The position numbers and the translations under genes are program-made. From Dyadobacter sp. SG02 (GTDB lineage Bacteria > Bacteroidota > Bacteroidia > Cytophagales > Spirosomataceae): 64,000 nucleotides of DNA. The notes below the pieces were generated by a model, which was given only the letters and a program-made list of their open reading frames with translations, searched no databases and was not told where the DNA came from. Below are positions 32,542 to 42,378 of this stretch, in pieces. Each line of letters begins with the position of its first letter. The stretch's first letter is position 1. Where the stretch lies: contig NZ_FNYL01000005.1 of NCBI RefSeq assembly GCF_900109045.1, forward strand, positions 1-64,000, written 5' to 3'.

Positions 32542-33312
32542 ATGAAATCCATCATTAGTTTAGTTCTGCGTTACATTCCGCGTCCCTATCTCCAACTTGT
32601 CGGACACTGGGCAGCGCGGGGACTCAGCATCTTCTATATCGGCAACAAAGTGGAATGCCCGGTGTGCAACAGCAAATACCGCAAGTTCCTACCCTATGGC
32701 CGCAACACGTCGAGCCGCGAGAATGCGCTGTGTCCCAGCTGCCTTTCGCTCGAACGCCACCGTCTGATGGCGCTGTACATGAAGCGCAAAACCAATTTCT
32801 ATACCGCTAAACTTAAAGTACTGCACGTAGCACCGGAGTACTGCTTCATCGACCGCTTCGAGCAGATGAAAAACCTGGACTATATCACTGCCGATATCGA
32901 ATCTCCCCTCGCGAAGGTAAAAATGGACATCCACCAGATCCCATTTGAAGACAATACCTTCGACGTCGCCTTCTGCAACCACGTGATGGAGCACGTAGAC
33001 GACTATATTCTCGCCATGAGCGAACTGCACCGTGTGCTGAAACCAGGCGGATGGGCATTGATCCAATCCCCGCAGGACATGAAATATGAAGTAACCTACG
33101 AAGACCCGACGATTACCGATCCAAAAGAACGCGAAATCCATTTCCTCCAAAACGATCACCTGCGCCTATTCGGCCGCAACTATGGTCGGGAACTGGAAAA
33201 AGGCGGTTTCAAAGTAACCGAGGACCGTTTTGTAATGGATGAACTGAGCCCAGCCGAGGTGAAAAAATACTCGTTGCCTGGGGAAGAGATTGTTTATTTC
33301 TGTCAGAAATAA
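32542..33312 (+). CDS. Class I SAM-dependent methyltransferase
   Basis: The 256-residue protein has a short hydrophobic start (about 1-35), a zinc-finger-like pair of CxxC motifs (VECPVCNSKYRKF and LCPSCLSLERHRLM) and a methyltransferase domain (about 90-230; LKVLHVAPEYCF, then ADIESPLAKVKMDIHQIPFE, VAFCNHVMEHVDDYI, LHRVLKPGGWALIQSP). The acidic-residue and post-motif pattern is Methyltransf_11. The target is unknown; the N-terminal zinc segment is shared in layout with the gene at 1986-2960 but the proteins are not close. Confidence 0.8.
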   Translation: MKSIISLVLRYIPRPYLQLVGHWAARGLSIFYIGNKVECPVCNSKYRKFLPYGRNTSSRENALCPSCLSLERHRLMALYMKRKTNFYTAKLKVLHVAPEYCFIDRFEQMKNLDYITADIESPLAKVKMDIHQIPFEDNTFDVAFCNHVMEHVDDYILAMSELHRVLKPGGWALIQSPQDMKYEVTYEDPTITDPKEREIHFLQNDHLRLFGRNYGRELEKGGFKVTEDRFVMDELSPAEVKKYSLPGEEIVYFCQK

Positions 33313-33330
33313 CAGTATTTGATAGCAACG

Positions 33331-33366
33331 AAAAGAGGCAGTTTCGCGAGAAGCTGCCTCTTTTTT
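33331..33366 (+). terminator. Terminator between the convergent methyltransferase and glycosyltransferase genes
   Basis: AGAGGCAG (33334-33341) pairs with CTGCCTCT (33354-33361), with AAAA before and TTTTTT after, so it can stop transcription from both sides. Confidence 0.8.
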
Positions 33367-33381
33367 ATGGTTCAAGTAAAA

Positions 33382-34398
33382 TCACGAAGGATACTCAATG
33401 GCCGCTCCCGTTTCCCGGTGCGACTTGTTTTCCCAAAGCCGCTTCCACCCTTCCTGGACAAAGCCTATCCCGTAGCCGAAAAGCTGCGTAAATGCCGCTC
33501 CAATGCTCAGAAATGCAACCTCTATGCTCTTCGTTTTGCGGAACGCATCGATGAACAACAATGCCACATAAATGCCCAGAAACCACAATCCTAGGTAAAA
33601 GAATGGCTTGAAAATGAAATACCACAGCGGAATGCTGCAAACCCCAAGCGTGAACAGTAGCGGGAATGTATGCACGAGTTTCAGCTCGTCGGGATAGTAG
33701 CGGGCGATGTTGATGCGTGCGCGGCCGAAGAATTTCAGCTGCCTGAAAAAAGCCCCGAACTGCGTGCGGCGCTTGTGATAAATGAATGCCTCGGGGATCA
33801 ATGCGGATTTGAACCCAAGCCGCAATGCCCCAATGCTGAACAGGATGTCTTCGCCCATCCGGCTCGTCAGAAACCCTCCCGTCCGCTCCCACACCTTGCG
33901 CGAGAGGCCCATGTTGAAGCTCCGCGGGTGGAACGTACCGCCCATATTACTCTTTTTCCCTCTGATACCGCCTGTTGTGAATACCGAGGTCATCGAGTAG
34001 CTGATGGCCTTCTGAATGGGTGTAAATGAAGGATGGTCCGTATCCGGCCCGCCATATAGGTCTACGTAATCCGTATTCAACCGGTTTTCGACGATTGAGA
34101 GGTAGTTCGGCTCTATTAATGCATCCGAATCCAGCAGTATGAAGTAATCTCCCGCAGCCCGCTCGAAACCGTGGTTGCGGGCAAAGCCCTGGCCACCGTT
34201 TTCCTTGTAATGGTAGTGAATGTCGAGTTTATCAGAGAATGATTTCACCACTTCATCGGCTTTGATTTTCGAGCCGTCTTCTACGATTACTACTTCAAAG
34301 TTTCGGTAGGTCTGCTGCGCAAGGCACGCCAGCAGCTCTTCCAACTCGTCGGGGCGGTTGTAGACGGGGATGATGATGGAATAGCGGCGGGTACTCAT
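33382..34398 (-). CDS. Family 2 glycosyltransferase with C-terminal membrane segments
   Basis: The 338-residue protein has a GT-A fold: SIIIPVYNRPDELEELLACL at the start, VVIVEDGSK, then FILLDSDALIEPNYL (DxD-type metal site, about 105-110), and a conserved GEDILFSIGAL acceptor loop. Two or three hydrophobic segments near the C-terminus (about 235-300) place it at the inner membrane. It probably adds a sugar to a lipid-linked or cell-wall glycan. It overlaps the hemL stop by one base, a tight coupling that need not mean shared function. Confidence 0.87.
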   Translation of the reverse strand: MSTRRYSIIIPVYNRPDELEELLACLAQQTYRNFEVVIVEDGSKIKADEVVKSFSDKLDIHYHYKENGGQGFARNHGFERAAGDYFILLDSDALIEPNYLSIVENRLNTDYVDLYGGPDTDHPSFTPIQKAISYSMTSVFTTGGIRGKKSNMGGTFHPRSFNMGLSRKVWERTGGFLTSRMGEDILFSIGALRLGFKSALIPEAFIYHKRRTQFGAFFRQLKFFGRARINIARYYPDELKLVHTFPLLFTLGVCSIPLWYFIFKPFFYLGLWFLGIYVALLFIDAFRKTKSIEVAFLSIGAAFTQLFGYGIGFVQEGWKRLWENKSHRETGAAIEYPS

Positions 34399-35690
34399 TA
34401 CCTCGTAATTTCAATCAGCGCCTCTTCATTCGCCGCAATAATCCGCTCCAAATGCGCGTCGGTGAGGGCTGTCGACAGGAACATCGCTTCGAATTGGCTG
34501 GGGCCCATGTAAATACCTCTGTTCAACATGGCGTGGAAATACTTACCGAAAAGCGGCAGGTCCGAAGCTTTGGCCGATGGGAAATCTGTCACCGCGTTCG
34601 GCGTGAAGAACAGCGTATACATGGAACCGATGTGGTTCAAAGTGTATTTCAAACCTAATTTCTCCATCGAATTTCTGAAACCGTTCGCGAGCTTATTACC
34701 TGCATTTTCGAGCTGGGTATACACTTCGGGATGCTCATTCAAGTAGGTAAGCATCGTGTAACCCGCTGCCATTGCAATAGGGTTACCGGATAGCGTGCCC
34801 GCCTGGTACACCGGCCCGGCCGGCGAGACGTAATTCATGATCTCGGCCTTCCCACCATAGGCCCCAACGGGCATTCCTCCGCCTATTATTTTTCCTAACG
34901 TTGTTAGATCAGGCGTAATTCCGAATCTTTCCTGCGCCCCGCCCTTCGAAAGACGGAAGCCGGTCATCACTTCATCGAGAATCAATACAATACCTTCTTC
35001 ATCACAAATGCGGCGTAATCCTTGCAAAAAGCCCTCTTTCGGAAGCACGCACCCCATATTGCCCACCACCGGTTCGAGGATCAGGGCGGCGATCTGACCT
35101 TTGTTGGCATCTACCAGTTGCTGCACGGCATCCAGGTCGTTGTAAGGGGCCGTTAAGGTGTCGTTCGCGACGCCTTTTGTTACGCCCGGACTGTCCGGCG
35201 TACCGAATGTCACAGCGCCGCTGCCGGCTGCGATCAGGAAACTGTCGCCGTGGCCGTGGTAGCACCCTTCGAACTTGATGATTTTGTCGCGCCCCGTGTA
35301 CCCGCGTGCTACCCGTATGGCCGACATCGTTGCTTCCGTTCCTGAGTTTACCATTCTCACTTTATCGATCGACGGTACCATGGAAACGATCAGTTCCGCC
35401 ATTTCCACCTCCCTGCGCGTAGGCGCGCCGAAAGAGAATGAATGCTGGATAGCGTCGGAAACGGCTTTCTGAATCAGCTCATGTCCGTGCCCCAGGATCA
35501 TCGGCCCCCAGGAATTGATCAGTTCGATGTATTCGTTACCGTCCTCGTCATAGATGTACGGACCTTTGGCAGACTTGATAAACAATGGAGTACCACCTAC
35601 CGCGCGGAATGCGCGTACGGGCGAGTTTACGCCGCCGGGAATATAATTTTGTGCTTTTTCGAAAAGTTGCTGGCTCGTGGAAGTATTCAT
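34398..35690 (-). CDS. hemL: Glutamate-1-semialdehyde 2,1-aminomutase
   Basis: The 430-residue PLP enzyme converts glutamate-1-semialdehyde to 5-aminolevulinate in the C5 haem pathway. The start is ATG 35690 (MNTSTSQQLFEKAQN). Family motifs are clear: YIPGGVNSPVRAF at the start, FEGCYHGHGDSFL, LILDEVMTGFRLSKGGAQ and LGKIIGGGMPVGAYGG, which holds the PLP lysine. The longer frame to 35732 is not conserved. It lies 20 bases after the TPR/periplasmic-binding gene. Confidence 0.95.
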   Translation of the reverse strand: MNTSTSQQLFEKAQNYIPGGVNSPVRAFRAVGGTPLFIKSAKGPYIYDEDGNEYIELINSWGPMILGHGHELIQKAVSDAIQHSFSFGAPTRREVEMAELIVSMVPSIDKVRMVNSGTEATMSAIRVARGYTGRDKIIKFEGCYHGHGDSFLIAAGSGAVTFGTPDSPGVTKGVANDTLTAPYNDLDAVQQLVDANKGQIAALILEPVVGNMGCVLPKEGFLQGLRRICDEEGIVLILDEVMTGFRLSKGGAQERFGITPDLTTLGKIIGGGMPVGAYGGKAEIMNYVSPAGPVYQAGTLSGNPIAMAAGYTMLTYLNEHPEVYTQLENAGNKLANGFRNSMEKLGLKYTLNHIGSMYTLFFTPNAVTDFPSAKASDLPLFGKYFHAMLNRGIYMGPSQFEAMFLSTALTDAHLERIIAANEEALIEITR

Positions 35691-35710
35691 TCTGTTTGTA
35701 AAAGTTGGTA

Positions 35711-37414
35711 TTACCTGTCCACCGGCACCCATTTGGAGCCGCTATATTTCAGGACAGGCGTAATCTGGTTTTCATTCGATTTGGTATAGTCAAAACCCGA
35801 AAGCAGGTATTCCTCGCTGCCGAATTTCCGCGATTGCAGACCGGAAGGTAACTTATCCTTGTATTTGGAAAGCATCCGCCCAAAGAATAGCAACTGGTCG
35901 TATCCCTGGTAGGAATACACTGAAGGAAAAGTGCTGGTTTTGTTGTAATAATTCTTCTGAAACTGGCGGATGGTTTCTTTCTCGCGGTCCACATAATCCG
36001 CGTCGATCAGTGTTAACCGTGCTCCGTAGCGCGACAATCGGGATTGTTGCGCGTTGAAGCTTGTTGAAGTAGCCACAACCGGTAATGCATTCAATTTATG
36101 ACCGTTCAGGACTTCGATCAGGTTTCCACCCGATTCCCCGTCCGATGAAAACAATGCGATATGCGCCGGTTTGTTGGTTTCAATTAACGTCACTTTACCT
36201 TCCAGCGACTCACGGTCTGACTGGATTCGGGCAATGGAGGCTACCTTCCCTCCTTTTGCCTTCCATTCGGTGGCATAAGAAGCCGCCATAGCAGAGTCCT
36301 TCGACGTATTTCCGTAATAAATCACAGTACTCAGTCCCGGCGAAAGGCTACGCATCCATTGCGCGGCTTTCTGGGTTTGGTAGGTAATGGACGGATGTCC
36401 CAGGTAAATATTCCCCGATTTCAGTAAGCCGACATCGGTCGAGAGCGGGTTGAGCATGATCGCATTGCTTCCCGAAACAAAATCAGCCGCCACATCGAAA
36501 GTACCGGCATACAATGGCCCGATAACCATGTCCGATAACTGGAAATTTTTGTTATCCGAAATGACCTGCATGCTCTTTGCATCGTTGCTAACATCGTAAG
36601 CCCACAGGTTAACAGTGATACCTTCCATTTGGAGCTGTTCTTTCGCCACCGTCAGGCCCAGGTAGTAGTCGTACGCAAACTGGTTCGAACGGCGTTTGGA
36701 AGTCCCGAACTCATCCAGGCGGAATGGCAGCAATACGGCCACGTCCAGGTAGCCTTTCGTCCATTGCGTATCCGACTTCGGGGCGCTGCGTTTTGGTGCT
36801 TCCTCTACCTTTTCACTTTTGCGGAATTTGAATTGCTTGTCGAGCTGCTCGGCATAAGCCAGGTCACCTTGCGCGGGCGTGCGGGCCGCTTGAATGGATT
36901 GATAGACCATCAATGCAATGTCACGGTCGGAAGGATATTGCTTTTGCAGGTCTTTCAGTTTCAGGAAATCCTTGATTTCTCCCAGATGATGCTGTTTCAA
37001 TGCCTGCACATCTTTGTTCAGGGAAGATTCTTTAATGCGCGCAAGCTGGTCGAGGCCGTCGTTGATCTGGCCGTTGGCGAGGCTTACCGCGCCCAGCAGG
37101 TAATACACATCATTGATTTTATTCCAACCCGGATACCGGCTTTGCAGTTGGAGCAGCATGGGTTTGGCGTCCTTGTAGCGTTTCAGCTGGTAGGCGCTCA
37201 ATGCATAGTAGTAATGCGCATAAGGCGAATAGGCCGTTTTCGCATTTACGCTCGTCATGGGATAGAACTTGTCCATCGCCACGGCGTATTTACCTTGTTT
37301 GTAATCTGCCAGGGCTGACCGGTACCTGCTTTCCGTCTGGGCATTAGCCTGCCCGAACGACGGCTGGAACAACCCGATATGGACTGTCAAAATCAAAAAA
37401 AAGATAACTTTCAT
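35711..37414 (-). CDS. Exported protein with TPR-like N-terminus and periplasmic-binding-fold C-terminus
   Basis: I place the start at ATG 37414 (567 residues), because it opens a signal peptide (MKVIFFLILTVHIGLFQPSF). The N-terminal half (about 25-200) is built of TPR-like helices (YRSALADYKQGKYAVAMDKF; AHYYYALSAYQLKRYKDAKP; YYLLGAVSLANGQINDGLDQ). The C-terminal half (about 225-560) has the LivJ/periplasmic-binding type I fold (DVAVLLPFRLDEFG; DMVIGPLYAGTFDVAA; YSYQGYDQLLFFGRML). The same order of domains is found in LpoA, an activator of penicillin-binding protein 1a. That match is by architecture, not by detailed sequence. Confidence 0.78.
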   Translation of the reverse strand: MKVIFFLILTVHIGLFQPSFGQANAQTESRYRSALADYKQGKYAVAMDKFYPMTSVNAKTAYSPYAHYYYALSAYQLKRYKDAKPMLLQLQSRYPGWNKINDVYYLLGAVSLANGQINDGLDQLARIKESSLNKDVQALKQHHLGEIKDFLKLKDLQKQYPSDRDIALMVYQSIQAARTPAQGDLAYAEQLDKQFKFRKSEKVEEAPKRSAPKSDTQWTKGYLDVAVLLPFRLDEFGTSKRRSNQFAYDYYLGLTVAKEQLQMEGITVNLWAYDVSNDAKSMQVISDNKNFQLSDMVIGPLYAGTFDVAADFVSGSNAIMLNPLSTDVGLLKSGNIYLGHPSITYQTQKAAQWMRSLSPGLSTVIYYGNTSKDSAMAASYATEWKAKGGKVASIARIQSDRESLEGKVTLIETNKPAHIALFSSDGESGGNLIEVLNGHKLNALPVVATSTSFNAQQSRLSRYGARLTLIDADYVDREKETIRQFQKNYYNKTSTFPSVYSYQGYDQLLFFGRMLSKYKDKLPSGLQSRKFGSEEYLLSGFDYTKSNENQITPVLKYSGSKWVPVDR

Positions 37415-37474
37415 CAGGATTTCGGGGTCAAGAGTGTGCTGGTCGTTTGCGTACAAAAAACCTGCCTAAAATGG

Positions 37475-37511
37475 GAAAAAAACGGGCAATATCCCAACTG
37501 GAACATTGCCC
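37475..37511 (-). terminator. Terminator of yidC
   Basis: GGGCAAT (37484-37490) and ATTGCCC (37505-37511) form a stem; on the minus strand it is followed by a run of T residues. Confidence 0.75.
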
Positions 37512-37537
37512 TTTATTATTACGATCTAAAAAACCTT

Positions 37538-39346
37538 TTATTTCTTTTTAGTCTTTTTCTCTAATTCAGCCTGTTTCTTTTTCGCCTCTTCCGCAGCCTG
37601 CAACGACTTTTCAAGATACTTCTGGAATTTGTTCTGCTTCTTCTCGCCGGTAGCGTTTTTCTTGCGGTTTTCTTCAAGGATGTTTTTGATTTTATCCTCA
37701 TTTACAAAACGCTTGATCAAAAGCTGCTGGGCGATGGTTACGACGTTTGAAACAAAATAATAGAACGTCAAACCGGCCGGGAACGAGTTCAGGATGAACA
37801 TGAACATGAGCGGCATCACGTAACCCAGCGCCTTCATATTCACCGGTCCGGGCTGTGTAGGTGTATTCTGGTTGTTGTAGTAGGCATAACCAATGCTGGA
37901 AGCCGTCATCAGGATCGTGAACAAGCTGATGTGGTTACCGATACCGAAAGGCACATTAAACGGCAGCTTGAAGAACGAGTCGTACGTCGAAAGGTCGCTA
38001 GCCCAGAGGAACGATTGCTGGCGCAGCTCGATCAGGTTCGGAAACAGGAAGAAGAGCGAGAACAGGATCGGCATCGTCGCGAGTACCGGCACGCACCCAC
38101 TGAGCGGGCTCACGCCTACCTGCTGGTAAAGCTTCATTTGCTCCTGCTGCTGCTTCGCTACATCGTCTTTGTTAGCCTCGCGGATCTGTTCGAGCTCCGG
38201 CCCGAGGATACGCATTTTCGCCATGCTGATGTACGATTTGTAAGTCAGCGGCGTCAGCAATGTTTTTACAAACAATACCAAAAGAATGATCAGCAAGCCG
38301 TAGTTGCTCACAAATCCTTCGATCAGGTTGAAAAGCGGGACGAGGAAAAATTTGTTGATCGGTTTCAGGAATGCATAACCGAGGTATACGTTCTGATCGA
38401 AGTTCTCCGCTTTTACTTTGTCGACAATGTGGTATTCGTTAGGTCCGAGGTAAAACTGGAAGTTGGCCTCCCCTTTTTGCACAGCCGCCGCGGGGATACC
38501 GGCGAAAATGTTCATATTTTTCACGATCACCGAATCTTCCACATTTACGTTGGCACGCATGGTCACGTTTGTCAGCGGCGTTTTTTCCGCGATCAAACCA
38601 GCCAGGAAGTATTTGTGCTTAATCGTAAACCATTTAACCGGGTCGGCCGTTTTCTCTTCTTCATTCGAAGTAGGGCTGGTAGGAAGGCTTTTCAGCGCGT
38701 CCGTGTAGTAGTTAACGGTAACCACTTCACGGTTTTTCTTCATATCGTTTTCCAGTTGCAGCAGGTCGTTATCCCAATGGAATTCTACCGACTTGTTGGC
38801 CGGCAATGCGCCGCTGGCTTTGATACCGTAATCGATTACATAACCGGAACCGCGTACCAGGTAAGTCTGCTCGACGGTCTGGTTGTTTTTGAGCGTAGTC
38901 CGGTAAGTGATCACCGCCGAATCCTTCTCAGCCAGCGTACGGTCCTGTGCGTCGGTCGTGAAAGTCTGGTTTGTCAGTCTCACATCGCCGGTTTGCGTCG
39001 GCAGATCGATCTGGAAATTGTTGTGGTTTTCGGCAATCAGGTAAAGTGGTTTCTGATCGTAGGTTTTGTAGTTTTTCAACATCACCTCTTTCATTACCCC
39101 ACCCTTGTTGGTAAAAACAACGCGGGCGTCCTTCGTTTCAATCACCAGGTCCTTTTGAGGAACGGCAGTGGAATCAACTGATTGTGAGGATTTTTGGGTG
39201 GTATCCGAAGTGACAGACGCAGGCTTGGCAGCTTCTTTCTTCACCTCCGCTACCGGGGTAGGTTCCACTGGCTTCGGAACCAGTACCTGGTAGCCTATCA
39301 GCATCAGCATGATCAAGACCAGGCCGATTACAAAATTTTTATCCAT
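37538..39346 (-). CDS. yidC: Membrane protein insertase YidC
   Basis: The 602-residue protein has an N-terminal anchor (MDKNFVIGLVLIMLMLIGYQ), a large periplasmic domain (about 55-330) and the conserved five-TM insertase core (about 345-560). The core has NYGLLIILLVLFVKTLLTPL, the cytoplasmic loop with MAKMRILGPELEQIRE and GCVPVLATMPILFSLFFLFP. A basic lysine-rich tail ends the protein, as usual for Bacteroidota YidC. It inserts proteins into the inner membrane with or without Sec. A terminator follows the gene. Confidence 0.96.
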   Translation of the reverse strand: MDKNFVIGLVLIMLMLIGYQVLVPKPVEPTPVAEVKKEAAKPASVTSDTTQKSSQSVDSTAVPQKDLVIETKDARVVFTNKGGVMKEVMLKNYKTYDQKPLYLIAENHNNFQIDLPTQTGDVRLTNQTFTTDAQDRTLAEKDSAVITYRTTLKNNQTVEQTYLVRGSGYVIDYGIKASGALPANKSVEFHWDNDLLQLENDMKKNREVVTVNYYTDALKSLPTSPTSNEEEKTADPVKWFTIKHKYFLAGLIAEKTPLTNVTMRANVNVEDSVIVKNMNIFAGIPAAAVQKGEANFQFYLGPNEYHIVDKVKAENFDQNVYLGYAFLKPINKFFLVPLFNLIEGFVSNYGLLIILLVLFVKTLLTPLTYKSYISMAKMRILGPELEQIREANKDDVAKQQQEQMKLYQQVGVSPLSGCVPVLATMPILFSLFFLFPNLIELRQQSFLWASDLSTYDSFFKLPFNVPFGIGNHISLFTILMTASSIGYAYYNNQNTPTQPGPVNMKALGYVMPLMFMFILNSFPAGLTFYYFVSNVVTIAQQLLIKRFVNEDKIKNILEENRKKNATGEKKQNKFQKYLEKSLQAAEEAKKKQAELEKKTKKK

Positions 39347-39433
39347 TATTTACTTTAAATTATTGAAATAACATACCGCTTGTAAGGCGGCAAAGGTAAC
39401 AAGTTTTTTCGCTTAACAGGCCTTAAAATGTGA

Positions 39434-41098
39434 TCAGTGGGAAACCGGGTTCAAGGTTTCTACCGATCTTTTTTGCAATGAATAGGTCAGTGCGGCAGCC
39501 ACGAAATTCACGAAGATCGGGTGCGGGTTCATCACCGTGCTTTTTAGCTCGGGGTGGAACTGTACACCGATATAGAACGGGTGCGAAGGCATTTCTACCA
39601 TCTCCACCAGGTTGTTGTCGGGGTTAATACCCGTGGCAACCAGTCCTTTTTCATCGAATTCTTTCAAATACTTATTGTTGAATTCGTAGCGGTGGCGGTG
39701 GCGTTCGCTGATATTGGTCTTGCCGTAGATTTTATGGGCCAATGTGTCCTTCTTAATGCGGCACGGGTAAGCGCCCAGACGCATGGTACCTCCCTTGTTG
39801 GAAACATCTTTCTGATCTTTCATCAGGTGGATCACCGGGTGGTCGGTCGTGGCATCCATTTCAACCGAATGCGCATTCTGCCAGCCTATCACGTTGCGGG
39901 CGTACTCGATCACGGCCATTTGCATACCAAGGCAGATCCCGAAGAACGGAATGTTGTTTTCGCGAACGTATTGGATCGCGGCGATCTTGCCTTCGATACC
40001 GCGCTCGCCGAAGCCCGGAGCTACCAGTACCCCGTCGAGGTTTTCCAGTTTCTCCACCGCATTCTCCGCAGTAAGGCTTTCTGAATGGATCCATTCGATA
40101 TTCACCTTGCATTCGTTGGCCGCACCCGCGTGGATAAACGATTCGACGATCGACTTGTACGCGTCGTGCAGCTCTACATATTTACCAACCAGACCAATGC
40201 GAACCGAATCGACCGGGTTTTTCAATCTGGAAAGGAATGTCTTCCATGAATCGAGGTCCACGTCCTTGTCATTATAAATGTCGAGCATATATAATGCACG
40301 CTGGTCGAGGCGCTCTTTGAGCATCAGCAAAGGCACGGCGTAAATGGTGTCCGCATCCATCGCCTCGATCACCGAATTCACCTGCACGTTACAGAACAAT
40401 GCAATTTTCTTGCGGATATCGTACGGCAGCGGGTGTTCCGAACGGCACACGAGAATATCCGGCTGGATACCCGATTCCTGCAACATTCTCACTGAGTGCT
40501 GCGTCGGTTTCGTTTTCAGCTCGCCTGCGGAGTTCAGGTAAGGGATGAGTGTAAGGTGAATAACCAGCGTATCCTGGTGGTCCATTTCGAATTTCACCTG
40601 ACGAACCGCTTCCAGGAACGGCAGGGACTCGATATCCCCTACACAACCACCAATTTCCGTAATCACAATATCGTAATCGCCGGTTTGTCCCAGCAACAGC
40701 ATATTTCTTTTCAGCTCGTCGGTAATGTGCGGAACCACCTGTACGGTCTTTCCAAGGAAGTCGCCGCGACGCTCGGCGGTAATAACGTTGTGGTAGATAC
40801 GCCCGGTAGTGACGTTGTTTGCCTGTGAAGTGCGAACGTTCAGAAAACGCTCATAATGGCCCAGATCGAGATCGGTTTCGGCTCCATCGTCCGTAACGTA
40901 GCATTCTCCGTGCTCGTAGGGATTCATGGTACCCGGATCGATATTCAGATACGGATCAAATTTCTGGATCGTGACTGAGAGACCTCTCGCTTGTAGTAGT
41001 TTAGCTAGTGATGAGGCAATGATTCCCTTGCCAAGTGAAGATGTAACACCGCCCGTAACGAAAATGTACTTAGCGGTCTTTCGTGCTTTGGAAGCCAT
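39434..41098 (-). CDS. pyrG: CTP synthase
   Basis: The 554-residue enzyme makes CTP from UTP using glutamine and ATP. The start is ATG 41098 (MASKARKTAKYIFVTGG); twelve extra codons upstream are not conserved. The synthetase domain has VTGGVTSSLGKGI, GECYVTDDGAETDLDLGHYE and IGGCVGDIESLPFLEA. The glutaminase domain (about 290-545) has PGFGERG, IPFFGICLGMQMAVIEYARN with the catalytic cysteine and a C-terminal GVQFHPEL. It lies about 90 bases after yidC. Confidence 0.96.
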   Translation of the reverse strand: MASKARKTAKYIFVTGGVTSSLGKGIIASSLAKLLQARGLSVTIQKFDPYLNIDPGTMNPYEHGECYVTDDGAETDLDLGHYERFLNVRTSQANNVTTGRIYHNVITAERRGDFLGKTVQVVPHITDELKRNMLLLGQTGDYDIVITEIGGCVGDIESLPFLEAVRQVKFEMDHQDTLVIHLTLIPYLNSAGELKTKPTQHSVRMLQESGIQPDILVCRSEHPLPYDIRKKIALFCNVQVNSVIEAMDADTIYAVPLLMLKERLDQRALYMLDIYNDKDVDLDSWKTFLSRLKNPVDSVRIGLVGKYVELHDAYKSIVESFIHAGAANECKVNIEWIHSESLTAENAVEKLENLDGVLVAPGFGERGIEGKIAAIQYVRENNIPFFGICLGMQMAVIEYARNVIGWQNAHSVEMDATTDHPVIHLMKDQKDVSNKGGTMRLGAYPCRIKKDTLAHKIYGKTNISERHRHRYEFNNKYLKEFDEKGLVATGINPDNNLVEMVEMPSHPFYIGVQFHPELKSTVMNPHPIFVNFVAAALTYSLQKRSVETLNPVSH

Positions 41099-41481
41099 AA
41101 GACTTTGCTGTTTTTCTATGATTACGGGATACAAAGATACAGGATTATTAGAAGAATCTAAGCGGGGCCTGTTTAAATATTTAGCTGGAAAACAGTAATA
41201 CCCTGGAAGTCTGACGGGTTAACAAATATAATTTTTTCTTGCCTAATGAGCTGGAATCGCAGTTTTTGAGCCAAAGTACATCACTTGGGAACTTCATAAA
41301 ATGGGTAAAATTCCATTTAAAAAAAGGGCATTGAAAAATTTATATTTTCAAATATCATCTGATAATTGCCTTCCGGTTGTCAATTACTTTGTGTGACATA
41401 TAAAATAAGGTTGCTGCCGGCTTTTCCAGAATTTAAATTTCTATTTTGCAATTATTCCAAACCTTCGTAACCTTATTTAAA
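41099..41481. other. Non-coding region between pyrG and the deacetylase gene
   Basis: 383 bases hold the divergent starts of pyrG and the PIG-L gene. The DNA is A+T-rich. TATTTTG at 41442-41448 resembles a shortened -7 element 34 bases before the deacetylase start. I see no RNA gene or other frame. Confidence 0.4.
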
Positions 41482-42378
41482 ATGATCAGAAAGCTACTCA
41501 TCCTTCCTGCATTGCTATTTTGCGGGGCGACCGCCTGGGCGCAGCCCGCGACCGATCCGAAAAAACCACTCAACATTATCGTCTTCGGCGCCCACCCCGA
41601 CGACTGCGACCTCGGTGCCGGCGGCATTGCCTCTATTTACTCCTCAATGGGGCATAAGGTCAAGTTTGTTTCACTAACAAATGGCGACAAAGGCCACCAG
41701 GATATCGGCGGCGGAGAATTGGCTAATCGCCGGTACAAAGAAGCACAGGAAGCTGCACGCCGCTGGGGAATCCAATACGACATTCTCGACAACCACGACG
41801 GCGAGCTTTTCCCTACCGTTGAAAATCGCCTGGCCGTGATCCGTAAAATCCGCGAATGGAATGCGGACGTCGTAATTTCACCCCGCACAAACGATTACCA
41901 CCCCGATCACCGCAATACTGGCGTGGTCGTGCAGGATGCGGCATACCTCGTCATCGTGCCGAATATCCTTAGCAGTGTGCCTCCATTAACCAAGAACCCC
42001 GTTTTCCTCTATTTCCGCGACCGTTTTCAAAGACCGAACCCATTCCGCCCCGATATTGCGATCGATATCACCGAAACGCTTGCTAAAAAAGTGGACGGAC
42101 TGGACGCACACGTTTCCCAATTTTATGAGTGGCTACCTTGGACAAATGGCGATCTTGCTAACGTTCCCAAAGACGTCACCGAACGTAAAAAATGGTTGCT
42201 CGCCTCGATGGAACGACGGTCTTCGGTAAACCCCGAGATCAAGGCTTCGCTCGACAAATGGTACGGTACAGAGAAGGCGGAGAAGGTGAAATATGTAGAA
42301 GTTTTCGAGATCACGGAGTATGGAAAGCAACCCTCCGCAGAAGAGGTGAAGAGGCTGTTTCCGATGTTGCCGAAATAA
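41482..42378 (+). CDS. Secreted PIG-L family deacetylase
   Basis: The start is ATG 41482 (298 residues), which opens a signal peptide (MIRKLLILPALLFCGATAWA). The mature protein has the LmbE/PIG-L metal motif AHPDDCDLGAGGIASI (about 40-55), NGDKGHQ and HPDHRNTGVVVQDA with the second histidine set, so a zinc-dependent N-deacetylase of amino sugars is expected. A periplasmic location sets it apart from mycothiol or bacillithiol enzymes. A hairpin of mirrored octamers begins at its stop codon. Confidence 0.85.
   Translation: MIRKLLILPALLFCGATAWAQPATDPKKPLNIIVFGAHPDDCDLGAGGIASIYSSMGHKVKFVSLTNGDKGHQDIGGGELANRRYKEAQEAARRWGIQYDILDNHDGELFPTVENRLAVIRKIREWNADVVISPRTNDYHPDHRNTGVVVQDAAYLVIVPNILSSVPPLTKNPVFLYFRDRFQRPNPFRPDIAIDITETLAKKVDGLDAHVSQFYEWLPWTNGDLANVPKDVTERKKWLLASMERRSSVNPEIKASLDKWYGTEKAEKVKYVEVFEITEYGKQPSAEEVKRLFPMLPK

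Noticed and set aside
37931-39181. Open frame of 416 codons on the plus strand
   Set aside because: It is antisense to yidC; the sequence is rich in Arg, Val and Phe and shows no domain.
41099-41481. Search for a tRNA or riboswitch in the pyrG/deacetylase gap
   Set aside because: No cloverleaf arms or conserved riboswitch core could be seen; the region is plain A+T-rich DNA.
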